Source: DASUXY01 sp036377675 (GTDB taxonomy: Bacteria > Bacillota > Bacilli > Bacillales > Amphibacillaceae). From it: 64,000 bases of DNA. Each line of letters begins with the position of its first letter. Positions within the stretch are counted from its first letter, which is position 1. The stretch is taken from assembly GCA_036377675.1 (NCBI GenBank), contig DASUXY010000026.1, forward strand, positions 1 through 64,000, read 5' to 3'. A model generated the notes under the pieces. That model was not told where the DNA came from. It saw only the letters and a program-made list of their open reading frames with translations, and made no database searches. The position numbers were made by a program, and so were the translations under genes. Of the stretch, positions 51,740 to 61,057 are shown piece by piece.

Positions 51740-53077
51740 TTACTGCTGTTGAAAAAGTTCTTTCTTTCGCCATTTTCCAAAACGGAAATATAAAAAAGCA
51801 ATTAAACTACTCACAACAAAGCTCGTTCCCATCCCAATCGCGATTCCAGATTCGCCGAAGAAGTGAGCGAAAAGCTTCGTCAATGGAAAACGCAATACCC
51901 AAAATGAGATTAAATTCAACGCCAGAACTTGATACATTGCACCAGATGCACGAACAATACCATTCAAAATAAAGTTAATTCCTAAAAACGGATAGCATAA
52001 AGCGATGATTTGCAAATACGTCGCTCCAAAGGATACAGCCTCTCGTTCTTGAATAAAAAGGCGTACACCATAATGAGCAAACAAGACGACAAAAATTCCG
52101 ATTGCAAGCATCACCGAGAAATTGTACAAGACGCCATAGATGGCAATTTTACGAACGCGCTTCCAATTTTGTACTCCAATATTTTGTCCAGCCATACTAC
52201 TCACCGCTGTACCGAGGGCATGAGCAGGCAACATAATGACACTGTCCAATCGTTGTGCGGCTCCAAATCCGCCGACGACACTGGCACCGAATGTCGTCAC
52301 GACACTCATAATCGCAGCTGAACCAGCCGAAATGACTGCCATTTGTAGCCCTGATGGAATACCTAAGTGTAAAATTAAACCGACTTCTCGTAACGAAGGA
52401 AGATGAGGAATCGTAAACGGGGCGAGCTTCCGACGCAACACGGTAATGACTCCATAAATGAATGCAACTCCTTGGGAAACAATCGTTGCATAAGCTGCTC
52501 CTTCAATCCCCCAATTAAAACCGGCGATAAATAACGGATCAAGAACGGTATTCAACGCCACAGCAAGCATAACAAAACGTAGTGGTGTTTTACTATCCCC
52601 TAAAGCACGTAATACCGTACTGATAAAATTGTAGCCAAATAAAAATAACATTCCTAAAAAGTTAATTTGTAAATACGCATTCGCCCCGGCCATCATCGAC
52701 TTAGGAATTCCTAATAACTGTAACAGTTGCTCTGAAAATATAAAACCAAGCCCACTCAGTCCAAATGACATAACGGTTAAAATAACAACAAAAGCGTTTA
52801 AATACCTTCGTAAACCGTCTTCATCTTTACGACCCTTTTGTTGAGATAAGATTGTTAAAGCTGCATTATTCATACCGATGACAAAAGATAAAACGATAAA
52901 AATGATCGTTCCAGACACCGCAACAGACCCTAAAGCATTTGCTCCAAGTAAATTACCAATCCACAAACTATCGACAAATTGATAAGACGTTTGTAATAGA
53001 TTCGTTAGCATAATTGGAGCTGAAAAAACAATCAATTGTTTCCATATATTCCCCTCTGTAAAATCATGCTGTTTCAT
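51740..53077 (-). CDS. MATE family efflux transporter
   Basis: This multidrug and toxin extrusion-type exporter has 445 residues and 12 membrane segments in two related halves. The family signature is visible at the N-terminus (NIWKQLIVFSAPIMLTNLLQ, then VDSLWIGNLLGANALGSVAV) and in LGIPSGLQMAVISAGSAAIM at the start of the second half. PAHALGTAVSSMAGQNIGVQ is typical of the YpnP/NorM-like branch. Export of cationic compounds driven by Na+ or H+ is the family role; the substrate is unknown. The DnaA-box cluster lies directly after its stop codon. Confidence 0.88.
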   Translation of the reverse strand: MKQHDFTEGNIWKQLIVFSAPIMLTNLLQTSYQFVDSLWIGNLLGANALGSVAVSGTIIFIVLSFVIGMNNAALTILSQQKGRKDEDGLRRYLNAFVVILTVMSFGLSGLGFIFSEQLLQLLGIPKSMMAGANAYLQINFLGMLFLFGYNFISTVLRALGDSKTPLRFVMLAVALNTVLDPLFIAGFNWGIEGAAYATIVSQGVAFIYGVITVLRRKLAPFTIPHLPSLREVGLILHLGIPSGLQMAVISAGSAAIMSVVTTFGASVVGGFGAAQRLDSVIMLPAHALGTAVSSMAGQNIGVQNWKRVRKIAIYGVLYNFSVMLAIGIFVVLFAHYGVRLFIQEREAVSFGATYLQIIALCYPFLGINFILNGIVRASGAMYQVLALNLISFWVLRFPLTKLFAHFFGESGIAIGMGTSFVVSSLIAFLYFRFGKWRKKELFQQQ

Positions 53078-53228
53078 CGAGCAATCACAACCTTTTCATG
53101 ACTCTCATTTTATCATAGCATGTTTAACGAACACTGACGAAATAAAATTGCGAATCATTTATTCCAATAGTTTGAATTGTGTGATATTATAAATAAAACA
53201 TTCAAACCTATAGAGGAGCTGGTTGCCT

Positions 53229-54848
53229 ATGATGGATGTCTCTTTAACAGTTGGGGCAATGATGGAACATGCGGAGAAATTTTTTCCAAAAAAAGAAGTC
53301 ATCTCACAAACACATGACAAAATTCATCGACTTAACTATTTACAAGTCGGAAAGCGAACGAGACGGTTAATGAGTGCTCTCCATGAGCTCGGCATACGCA
53401 AAGGGGACCGCGTCGGGACACTTGCTTGGAACCATCATCGTCATTTAGAAATATACTTCGCCGCACCAGGAATGGGAGCTGTTTTACACACGATTAATAT
53501 TCGTCTATCACCGGAACATATCATTTATATTATTAATCATGCCGAAGACAAAGTTCTCTTCATCGACGAAGACCTTTTACCACTCATCGAAAACATTCAA
53601 GATTCATTGCCAACTGTTGAGGCCTTTATTGTTATGACCGATCGCGATGAACTTCCAGAGTCTACTTTACAACCGCTTTTTTCATATGAACAATTACTGA
53701 CAACAGGGGACGCTGCGTATCCCTTTCGAGACGATCTCGATGAAAAAGATCCAGCAGGCATGTGCTATACGTCAGCAACAACTGGAAAGCCGAAAGGGGT
53801 TATCTATTCCCACCGTGGGATCGCATTGCATAGCTTCATCTTAGGATTAGCTGATACAGGAGCATTGTCGGAGTCAGATATAGCCATGCCCGTCGTTCCT
53901 CAATTTCACGTTAATGCTTGGGGGATTCCTTTTGCGTCTACGTGGTTTGGAGCAACCCAAGTGATGCCTGGTCCACGATTTACACCGAAACGGCTCGCTC
54001 AGTTTATTGAAACATATGGTGTAACGATAGCTGTCGGAGTACCGACGATTTGGCTCGGATTGTTACGCGAATTGGAACAAAAAGAGTACAATACGTCCAG
54101 TTTACGTGGAATCCTCTGTGGTGGTGCAGCCGCACCGTTAGGAATGATTAAAACGTTTGAAGAAACCTATAACATTCCTTTTTATCACGCGTACGGCGCT
54201 ACAGAAACGACACCACTCGTTACCTTTTCACGGATGAAAAGCTATCAAAGAAATTTAACAGATGATGAAAAACTACTTGAACGTTCACGACAAGGTATTC
54301 TTGTACCTGGATTAGAAATGAAAGTCATCGGAAATGATGGAGAAGTTCAATGGAATGATGAAGAAATGGGTGAATTATTATTACGTGGACCGTGGATTGC
54401 CAATGAATATTATAAAGATTCGCGGAGTGAAGACGCTTTTAAGGATGGTTGGTTTCATACAGGGGACGTTGTCTCTGTTGATGAAGAAGGAACGATTAAA
54501 ATTATCGACCGAACACAAGACTTAATTAAAAGTGGTGGTGAATGGATTTCATCGGTCGATATTGAAAACGCACTCATGGCGCATGAAGCTGTTTTTGAAG
54601 CGAGTGTCGTCGCAATTCCTGACCCACAATGGCAAGAACGTCCCATCGCTTGTGTCGTGTTGCATGAAAACTTTGTCGGACACGTAGATAAAGAGGATTT
54701 ATTAAACTTTTTACGTCCACAATTTGCTAAGTTTTGGATTCCAGATGATATCTTATTTTTGGATAGCATACCGAAAACATCAGTCGGTAAATTTTTAAAG
54801 CGCGAACTACGGAAGCAAGTGTTAAAACATTATAGTTTACAAGATTAA
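53229..54848 (+). CDS. Medium/long-chain fatty-acid-CoA ligase
   Basis: This ANL-superfamily adenylating enzyme (539 residues) activates a carboxylic acid to acyl-AMP and then acyl-CoA. The P-loop motif is YTSATTGKPKGVIYSHRG (Ala in place of the usual first Gly). YGATETTP is A5, WFHTGDVVSVDEEGTIKIID is A7, RTQDLIKSGGEWISSVDIEN is A8, and the catalytic Lys is in KTSVGKFLKREL. It resembles AlkK/FadD-type fatty-acid ligases. ATG 53229 is 10 bases from GAGGAG; the TTG at 53223 is too close. It is monocistronic, with a terminator at 54885-54925. The chain-length preference is not deducible. Confidence 0.87.
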   Translation: MMDVSLTVGAMMEHAEKFFPKKEVISQTHDKIHRLNYLQVGKRTRRLMSALHELGIRKGDRVGTLAWNHHRHLEIYFAAPGMGAVLHTINIRLSPEHIIYIINHAEDKVLFIDEDLLPLIENIQDSLPTVEAFIVMTDRDELPESTLQPLFSYEQLLTTGDAAYPFRDDLDEKDPAGMCYTSATTGKPKGVIYSHRGIALHSFILGLADTGALSESDIAMPVVPQFHVNAWGIPFASTWFGATQVMPGPRFTPKRLAQFIETYGVTIAVGVPTIWLGLLRELEQKEYNTSSLRGILCGGAAAPLGMIKTFEETYNIPFYHAYGATETTPLVTFSRMKSYQRNLTDDEKLLERSRQGILVPGLEMKVIGNDGEVQWNDEEMGELLLRGPWIANEYYKDSRSEDAFKDGWFHTGDVVSVDEEGTIKIIDRTQDLIKSGGEWISSVDIENALMAHEAVFEASVVAIPDPQWQERPIACVVLHENFVGHVDKEDLLNFLRPQFAKFWIPDDILFLDSIPKTSVGKFLKRELRKQVLKHYSLQD

Positions 54849-55197
54849 GCGACTACGAACAACTATGAGCTCTGTCCAATATGTAAAAATCCAAAACATC
54901 GATTGATCCATGTTTTGGATTTTTGCTGCTCATTTTTCACTCCAATTGCCCTTTTAGACCGTTCCTTTTGATTATGCTAGCAATCATAACTTTCCGTCTT
55001 CGGTGCTCCTTCACAACCCTTTATTAAACAAATCATTCATTATTTTTTCGGCCGTTTCTTCTCTTTCAATAGCGCCTACTCCTTGCCTGGCCCATAACGA
55101 TTGGGCGTCTGTTATTCCTCGTTCCTTACTAGCTCTGCCCGTTACTACGATGCACGTACGGACATCTTTTAAAATATATTTTACATAGAACGAAGGA
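54849..55197. other. Region between acyl-CoA ligase and argF
   Basis: The first part holds the ligase terminator. The rest, on the minus strand, reads as coding-like sequence (see the feature at 55011-55202 and the small frame that overlaps its stop). Confidence 0.5.
54885..54925. terminator. Rho-independent terminator, usable on both strands
   Basis: AAAAATCCAAAACAT pairs perfectly with ATGTTTTGGATTTTT across 9 bases. It lies after the acyl-CoA ligase and, on the minus strand, after the argF-side ORFs. Confidence 0.88.
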
Positions 55198-55202
55198 TTA
55201 AC
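55011..55202 (-). pseudogene. Coding-like ORF fragment downstream of argF
   Basis: A 63-codon open frame on the minus strand overlaps the argF end. It reads SFYVKYILKDVRTCIVVTGR, then ASKERGITDAQSLWARQGVG, and ends AEKIMNDLFNKGL. Composition and patterning are strongly protein-like, unlike the overlapping plus-strand frame at 55003-55188. No ATG, GTG or TTG start is available, so it is probably the C-terminal remnant of a decayed gene, or uses an unusual start. A second short frame starts at the GTG overlapping its stop (MKEHRRRKVMIASIIKRNGL onward, 25 aa). I do not recognise either. Confidence 0.4.
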
Positions 55203-56169
55203 TCATTAAAGAGGTTAATAATGCTTTTTGGGCGTGTAATCTGTTCTCTGCCTGTTGGAAGACGACGGACTGTTCACCATCGATCACTTCTGCGGTAACT
55301 TCCACTCCTCTTTGAGCAGGTAAACAGTGCATGAAAATCGCCTGTGGTCGAGCTTGAGAAAGAAGTTTTTGATTCACTTGAAAGTCGGTAAATGCTTTCT
55401 CTCGTTCCTCTTGCTCTGCTTCTTGCCCCATACTCGTCCACACATCGGTATAGACGACATCTGCTTCTTGTACCGCTTCTTCTGGGCTTGTCGTCTGTGT
55501 TATGCGACCACCATAACTATCAGCAATTTGTAACGCCTTGTTGACAATGTCAGGATGAGGAGAAAATTGCTCTGGTGTTGCTACACAAATATCCATTCCC
55601 ATCATCGCCGCGCCAATCATTAAGGAATGTGACATATTGTTTCCATCACCAATATAAGCCATTTTTACACCCATGAGTGAACCTTTCTGTTCTCGAATCG
55701 TTTGTAAATCGGCAAGTACTTGACATGGGTGAAATAAATCCGTTAATCCATTGATGACTGGAATCGAAGCGTGTTCAGCAAGTTCCTCGACATCGCATTG
55801 TGAAAATGTTCGAATCATAATGCTATCTAAATAGGTGGATAGTACTTTTGCCGTATCCGCAATCGTTTCTCCACGACCGAGTTGAATATCATCAGTGCTG
55901 AGGAAAATGGCATGTCCTCCGAGCTGATACATACCTGTTTCAAAGGAAATCCGTGTTCTTGTTGATGGCTTTTCAAAAATCATCCCGAGCACTTTACCCT
56001 TTAATGGTTGGACGATGTGACCAAGTTTCTGTTTTCGCTTCAAGTGTGCGGCAAGTTCTAACAAATCATTCAGTTCATTTGATGTATAATCAGCAAGTGT
56101 TAAAAAATCCCTACCCGCTAAAGAATCATTGACACTCATTTTTTCAAGACTTACTTCCATTGTTGACAT
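55198..56169 (-). CDS. argF: Ornithine carbamoyltransferase
   Basis: ArgF makes citrulline from ornithine and carbamoyl phosphate in arginine biosynthesis. Of 323 residues, the carbamoyl-phosphate loop STRTR is at 69-73, HPCQ at 147-150 and the ornithine-binding HCLP at 281-284, with VYTDVWTSMGQE also typical. AAAGGAG lies 5 bases before ATG 56169. It stands alone, without the argCJBD-carAB genes that precede argF in B. subtilis. A candidate ARG box at 56239-56256 suggests ArgR control, favouring a biosynthetic rather than arginine-deiminase-pathway role; no arcA or arcC is nearby. Confidence 0.95.
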   Translation of the reverse strand: MSTMEVSLEKMSVNDSLAGRDFLTLADYTSNELNDLLELAAHLKRKQKLGHIVQPLKGKVLGMIFEKPSTRTRISFETGMYQLGGHAIFLSTDDIQLGRGETIADTAKVLSTYLDSIMIRTFSQCDVEELAEHASIPVINGLTDLFHPCQVLADLQTIREQKGSLMGVKMAYIGDGNNMSHSLMIGAAMMGMDICVATPEQFSPHPDIVNKALQIADSYGGRITQTTSPEEAVQEADVVYTDVWTSMGQEAEQEEREKAFTDFQVNQKLLSQARPQAIFMHCLPAQRGVEVTAEVIDGEQSVVFQQAENRLHAQKALLTSLMS

Positions 56170-57116
56170 ACACGCTCCTTTTCTTTTGCAAAATCTTTTT
56201 TCCGTTTTATTAAACCATTTCCGATGAACGAACAGATGTTTGAATAAAATTACTTAAAACTGTACTTCATTCATGCCTTAACGACACTCTCTAAATACAT
56301 CATGAAAGACTAACAACGATTGGCTTTTTACCGGATATAACACCATTTCGTCTCACTAACGATAGCTTAAAAACTTCGAAGGGGACGCCTTCGATCGACG
56401 AAACAGGCGACAAAATATGCGTTGCGTTGAAAAATAATCTTTAGGCTTCGTTTACGTGTATCGTTTTAATGATCAACATATAAAGCATTTTCCTGTATGA
56501 TTAAAAAGAGCATCTCTCCGTTCTTGTCCCGTTTTATTATACGCAAACGATAACTTTTTACTGATGCTCCATCCCATTCGAGTACCTACATCGATTCGCA
56601 ATTTCGAAAATGCTGAAAAACATCGTCCATATGCTCCATAAATGAAGTTCAGCAGTTAACGAGTACTTCACACGACCGAAGCGTATGCCTCTTGTGATGG
56701 ATTGAGGCCATCGATAAACATTCAACGACAGCATTACATTACAATCACTTAATGCCATCTAAACAAAGCAAACCATCTCATTGCTCGATGAAATCTATTC
56801 ATTTGTAAAAAAGGCTAACAATGTTTCAAAAAGGAGATAAACGATAGACAGTCATAAACAAAGTAACTGTTTGTATGCATCGTTCGCCAACTCCTTCATT
56901 ATTTTTATAATCCTCTTTGCATTATTATGCAATACAATGAATATTAATTCAACCCTTTTACATATATATTTTAATTTTTTTAAGAATTGATGGAGTTTGC
57001 TGGATCAATGGCTGTTTTAATTACGTTTTACTCGTTCGCGTGCCATTACAAACCTACGAATTTTTGACTCTTCGTTACTTTAAAAGATATGCCAACCTCT
57101 ATTATAAAGGCAGACG
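56170..57116. other. Gene-free region upstream of argF
   Basis: About 950 bases, the longest gap in the window. It holds the argF promoter side with a candidate ARG box, a perfect hairpin TCGAAGG/CCTTCGA at 56376-56394, and a minus-strand patch around 56560-56760. That patch reads as coding-like only with stops (for example MEHMDDVFQHFRNCESM), consistent with gene decay. No known RNA motif was recognised. Confidence 0.5.
56239..56256 (-). promoter_or_regulatory. Candidate ARG box upstream of argF
   Basis: TTTGAATAAAATTACTTA fits the ArgR consensus wnTGnATwwwwATnCAnw with two mismatches at fixed positions. It lies about 70 bases before the argF start. It is weaker than the box at 9015-9032. 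Confidence 0.4.
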
Positions 57117-57446
57117 TTACGAAATTTGCGTTCCGTTTTCTACCTTCTCATCCACGTTGAGTAAAACAACATCTCCTTTACCAACTATGCCTCCTAATAT
57201 GAGAACTTCTGATTTGAAGTGAGCAATTTGCATCGGTGGAAAGTTAACGACAGCTACTACTTGACGTCCGATTAAATTCTCTCGTTTATACCGTTTCGTA
57301 ATTTGTGCAGAAGACTGCTTCGTCCCTAACTCTCCAAAATCAATCGTTAATTGAAGCGCTGGCTTTCTCGCTTCCGGAAAAGGCTGAACGTCAATAACCG
57401 TTCCAATTCGCATGTCCAGTTTTTTAAAGTCATTTAACGTTGCCAT
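57117..57446 (-). CDS. csaA: CsaA, tRNA-binding-domain chaperone
   Basis: CsaA is a 109-residue homodimeric OB-fold protein of the tRNA_bind family, described in Bacillus as a chaperone-like export factor. The sequence carries FKKLDMRIGTVIDVQPFPEA, DFGELGTKQSSAQITKRY, the RQVVAVVNFPPMQIAHFKSE core, and a terminal VLLNVDEKVENGTQI. Its full-family length and lack of a fused synthetase domain separate it from MetG C-terminal domains. AAGAGGAGG lies just before the ATG. It lies downstream of the SNF2 helicase on the same strand, separated by about 160 bases and a terminator. Confidence 0.92.
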   Translation of the reverse strand: MATLNDFKKLDMRIGTVIDVQPFPEARKPALQLTIDFGELGTKQSSAQITKRYKRENLIGRQVVAVVNFPPMQIAHFKSEVLILGGIVGKGDVVLLNVDEKVENGTQIS

Positions 57447-57542
57447 CTACGTAGCCTCCTCTTTTTTTATTACATTGAATTATAACAGAGTCATCATTAT
57501 AGGAAAAGCGGTTTCTTTGCCTCTTTTTAGTTGAAAATAATG

Positions 57543-57585
57543 TAAAAACATCCAGTAGATGGAGTAGAATCATTCCATCTACTGG
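57543..57585 (-). terminator. Terminator of the SNF2 helicase gene
   Basis: A perfect 12-base stem (CCAGTAGATGGA with TCCATCTACTGG, 10-base loop) is followed on the minus strand by ATGTTTTTAC. Confidence 0.8.
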
Positions 57586-57609
57586 AAAGGAAAGATGAAC
57601 TTCGTTACA

Positions 57610-60600
57610 TTAAATATTTAACAGTTGTCGAACGTCTTCTTCACTTAAGCTCGAAAGCATCGTTTCGCCAGGTTGAATAACTTGGTCGATTAATTCACGT
57701 TTTTTCTGTTGCAGTTCATAAATCTTTTCTTCAATCGTTCCTTCGGCAATTAAGCGAATCACTTGAACGACATTTTTTTGCCCAAAGCGATGGGCACGCC
57801 CAGCGGCTTGATCTTCTACTGCTGGATTCCACCACAAGTCATAAAGAATAACGGTGTCTGCTCCCGTGAGATTCAGTCCAGTGCCACCCGCTTTCAAAGA
57901 AATTAAGAAAACATCTTTCTCACCATGGTTAAAGCGTTCACTCATGTCTAATCGATCTTGAGAATTTATTTGTCCATGCAAGTAAAAGTATGGAATCTCT
58001 TGTTGTTGTAATTTTTCAATGATTAACTTATGCATACTTGTAAACTGTGAAAAGATAAGCATACGACTACCATTTGCTCGGGCACGGTGAATGATTTCCA
58101 TAAGTTGTTCGAGTTTACCAGATGCCCCGGAGTAATTTTCAATAAATAATGACGGATGACAACAAATTTGTCGCAGGCGGGTCAGACCCGCTAATATTTT
58201 CATACGATTTTGGTGAAAGCCACTCTCCTTAATTGACTGAGCAGTTTCTTGTTGCAATTGTCGTAAATATCCGAGGTATAACTCTTTTTGTTCATTCGTC
58301 AGTTCGGATCCATGAACTGATTCAATCTTTTCGGGCAGTTCTGTCAACACATCCTTCTTCAGACGACGTAAAATAAACGGCCGTGTCATCATGCGAATCT
58401 TATCACGATCTAACTTCCTAAACGCTTTCAAATTCGGCATTAACCCCGGTAAGATGACTTGAAAGATCGACCACAATTCATCGATTGAATTTTCAATTGG
58501 CGTTCCACTTAATGCAAAACGACGGGATGCTTGAATACTACGGACAACCTGCGATGTTTTCGTAGTATAGTTTTTAATATATTGGGCTTCATCTAAAATT
58601 AATGTTTGAAACGAAATGTCTCGGTAATATTCAATGTCTTGTCTTAAGGTCGCATAAGAGGTAATCCATACATCGATATTTGTCTGCATGGCGTGACGAA
58701 TCTTTTTGTGACGCTCACTTGCTAAACCCGTTAAAGTAGCTACTGTCAATGAAGGTGCAAACTTAGAAAACTCATTTTTCCAATTATAAACGACCGACGA
58801 CGGGACAACAATTAAATGTGCACGATCCCTTCGCTCAGAAGTAATGTATGCGATGCTTTGCAATGTTTTCCCTAAACCCATATCATCCGCTAAAATCCCA
58901 CCTAAGTGGTATTCACTTAGCGATTTAAACCATTGATAGCCAGTAACTTGATAGTTGCGTAAATCCGCATGAAGGCTTTCGGGAAGTGCATACGTCTGCT
59001 CTTCGGGTGACTGTAAATGATGTAATAACTTTTGAAACGATGCGTCATAGTTCTTTTTTGTTTCGATGAGGTCATCGACTTGCAACCCCCTGTAGGCAGG
59101 CATGTAGACAGTTCCGTTGTCAAAATCATCCTTATTTATTTCTAAATCGATCATCAATTGGTGAATCGACGATATTTCTTCTCCTTCTAATGGGAGTAAC
59201 GCCCCACTCTTTAGACGATAGTATCGTCTTTTCTCGATGACGGCATGTAAAATATGTTGCACCTCTTCATCATCGATCCCCTCAATATCAAAGCCAACTT
59301 CAAGAAGATTTGTCGTCGAATTCATTCGGACATTCGTCTGTGACACAAATTTATCATCGACGATCATGCTTTGCAAATCCTCTGTTAGGAAAAGCTCCAC
59401 ACACTCATCAAGCAATGGTAAGACCGTATAAAAAAAGTTAAATAATTCGTCATCATTTTCGAACTGAATATATAATTCTTTCCCGTTGTAGTGAAAATTT
59501 GCATGTTCAATGAGACGCATAATTTCTTGTTCCTTTGCAACATCACGAATGATGATGACGTCACTTGACTTGCGCTCAGAAAATGGATCGATAACTTCGT
59601 GGCCGTAATGATATTGTAATGTACCAACAATCGTCCCCTCGTTCCATTGTAAATAAAACTTCGCTCGCAGTGGAACTTGAATAATTTCCTCTTGAATATG
59701 TTCAGAAATAGAAACATCCCCGACTTTTTCTAAGGATGGAAGCACTTCGGAAATGAATACATCAGCTTGGCTTTTTCTAATTGGAAATATATTGCCGATC
59801 AGTCCAAACTGCATCACTTGTTCAACAATCGGGATATGCTCTTTTTTTGGAAAATAAAAAGTCCCATCACTATACAACACCCGATAGGGGGATAAATACA
59901 TCATTTGTGAAAGATTGTGATGAGTGAGGAGAAGATCATCGTACTCGTTTTTTGATAACGAATATTGAAGTGGCATCACATCCATTTCAATCGATATTTG
60001 TTGCTCATTTTCTCCAAGGCCAGCACCGGACATGAACTTTCGTTCGGCGAGCTTTTGCAATAAACGACGAGCGATAAGTGGTGGAATGAGCAAATACCTT
60101 TTTTCATCCAAATTACTTCTGAATGAAGGATGACGATTTCGTTTATAGATTTGTTCGTTACGTAAAACATCATAGAGAATTTCTAATATTTCCATGTCTT
60201 GCGAAAGAATATAGTGACGCTCCGGTATATAGCTAAATTTTTTCGTGAAAAAATGCTCTTGATTTAAAAAGATATTTTCTAAAAATTGAAACAGATCTTT
60301 TACGACATAGCTACGCTTCACACCGGCTTTTAAATCAAGCCATAAATATTCATCCGAAGTGACGTGACAATGATACTCCACATAAAGGGGGATTTTTTTT
60401 GGTAATATCGATGATGAATGATGTGGTTGAATCGATGTCATCGCACGAATAAACTCGTCCGCCTGTTCATAGTTCGGACGTGTGAGCGACTTACCGCCAG
60501 CGGTTTGTTCTCTATTTTTTATAGCAATTAATACGGCAGCAATATGTTTACACGGACCCTTTGTATCGTATGCTGGACAATCACAATACGCATCAATCGA

Positions 60601-60792
60601 TCCTTGCGATAGATAGCTCGTATTAATTTCTACAAAATAGTGTTCAGACCCATGTACTAGTGCTGTCCAAACATGATAATTGATGTCGTATACAAGATCG
60701 ATGATTCGATTTTGTTTATAATATTTTAATCCACGTTGATAGACGATTGGCGGAAAAATTTGTTGAATATTAACATCGCGCAAATTCCTCAA
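57610..60792 (-). CDS. SNF2/SWI2-family helicase with SWIM zinc finger
   Basis: This 1060-residue ATP-dependent DNA translocase is similar in plan to B. subtilis YwqA. The N-terminal SWIM zinc finger has C70, C72, C81 and H83 (CDCPAYDTKGPCKH). A long middle region (about 100-600) corresponds to the bacterial SNF2-associated domain. The SNF2 core has Walker A DMGLGKT (637-643), DEAQ (734-737), ALSGTPIEN, then the helicase C half with SLKAGGTGLNLTGADTVILY and DQAAGRAHRFGQ. Its role is probably DNA repair or nucleoid remodelling, possibly as an RNA-polymerase recycling factor. The start is TTG 60792 with only a weak RBS, so the N-terminus is uncertain by a few residues. Confidence 0.9.
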   Translation of the reverse strand: MRNLRDVNIQQIFPPIVYQRGLKYYKQNRIIDLVYDINYHVWTALVHGSEHYFVEINTSYLSQGSIDAYCDCPAYDTKGPCKHIAAVLIAIKNREQTAGGKSLTRPNYEQADEFIRAMTSIQPHHSSSILPKKIPLYVEYHCHVTSDEYLWLDLKAGVKRSYVVKDLFQFLENIFLNQEHFFTKKFSYIPERHYILSQDMEILEILYDVLRNEQIYKRNRHPSFRSNLDEKRYLLIPPLIARRLLQKLAERKFMSGAGLGENEQQISIEMDVMPLQYSLSKNEYDDLLLTHHNLSQMMYLSPYRVLYSDGTFYFPKKEHIPIVEQVMQFGLIGNIFPIRKSQADVFISEVLPSLEKVGDVSISEHIQEEIIQVPLRAKFYLQWNEGTIVGTLQYHYGHEVIDPFSERKSSDVIIIRDVAKEQEIMRLIEHANFHYNGKELYIQFENDDELFNFFYTVLPLLDECVELFLTEDLQSMIVDDKFVSQTNVRMNSTTNLLEVGFDIEGIDDEEVQHILHAVIEKRRYYRLKSGALLPLEGEEISSIHQLMIDLEINKDDFDNGTVYMPAYRGLQVDDLIETKKNYDASFQKLLHHLQSPEEQTYALPESLHADLRNYQVTGYQWFKSLSEYHLGGILADDMGLGKTLQSIAYITSERRDRAHLIVVPSSVVYNWKNEFSKFAPSLTVATLTGLASERHKKIRHAMQTNIDVWITSYATLRQDIEYYRDISFQTLILDEAQYIKNYTTKTSQVVRSIQASRRFALSGTPIENSIDELWSIFQVILPGLMPNLKAFRKLDRDKIRMMTRPFILRRLKKDVLTELPEKIESVHGSELTNEQKELYLGYLRQLQQETAQSIKESGFHQNRMKILAGLTRLRQICCHPSLFIENYSGASGKLEQLMEIIHRARANGSRMLIFSQFTSMHKLIIEKLQQQEIPYFYLHGQINSQDRLDMSERFNHGEKDVFLISLKAGGTGLNLTGADTVILYDLWWNPAVEDQAAGRAHRFGQKNVVQVIRLIAEGTIEEKIYELQQKKRELIDQVIQPGETMLSSLSEEDVRQLLNI

Positions 60793-61057
60793 GATTTTTT
60801 GTACCTGCCTTTTTTATAACCTTTTCTATTATTGTAAACGAGATATCGAAGATTGAAAACAGTTGTTCCTTATGTTACGTTGACAACCTTAAAAAATATC
60901 CGTATTGTCGTTTATCTGTCAATTCCGTTTCATAAACCATTTAGTGAATCACCCTTTTGGATAAATAAATGATTGTAACAATCACCCGTAGAAATCGCTT
61001 ACGAAAGCTTGTGTATAAACGAGCTTCTCAACAGAGACCCAATGGCCAAAGCCTCGC

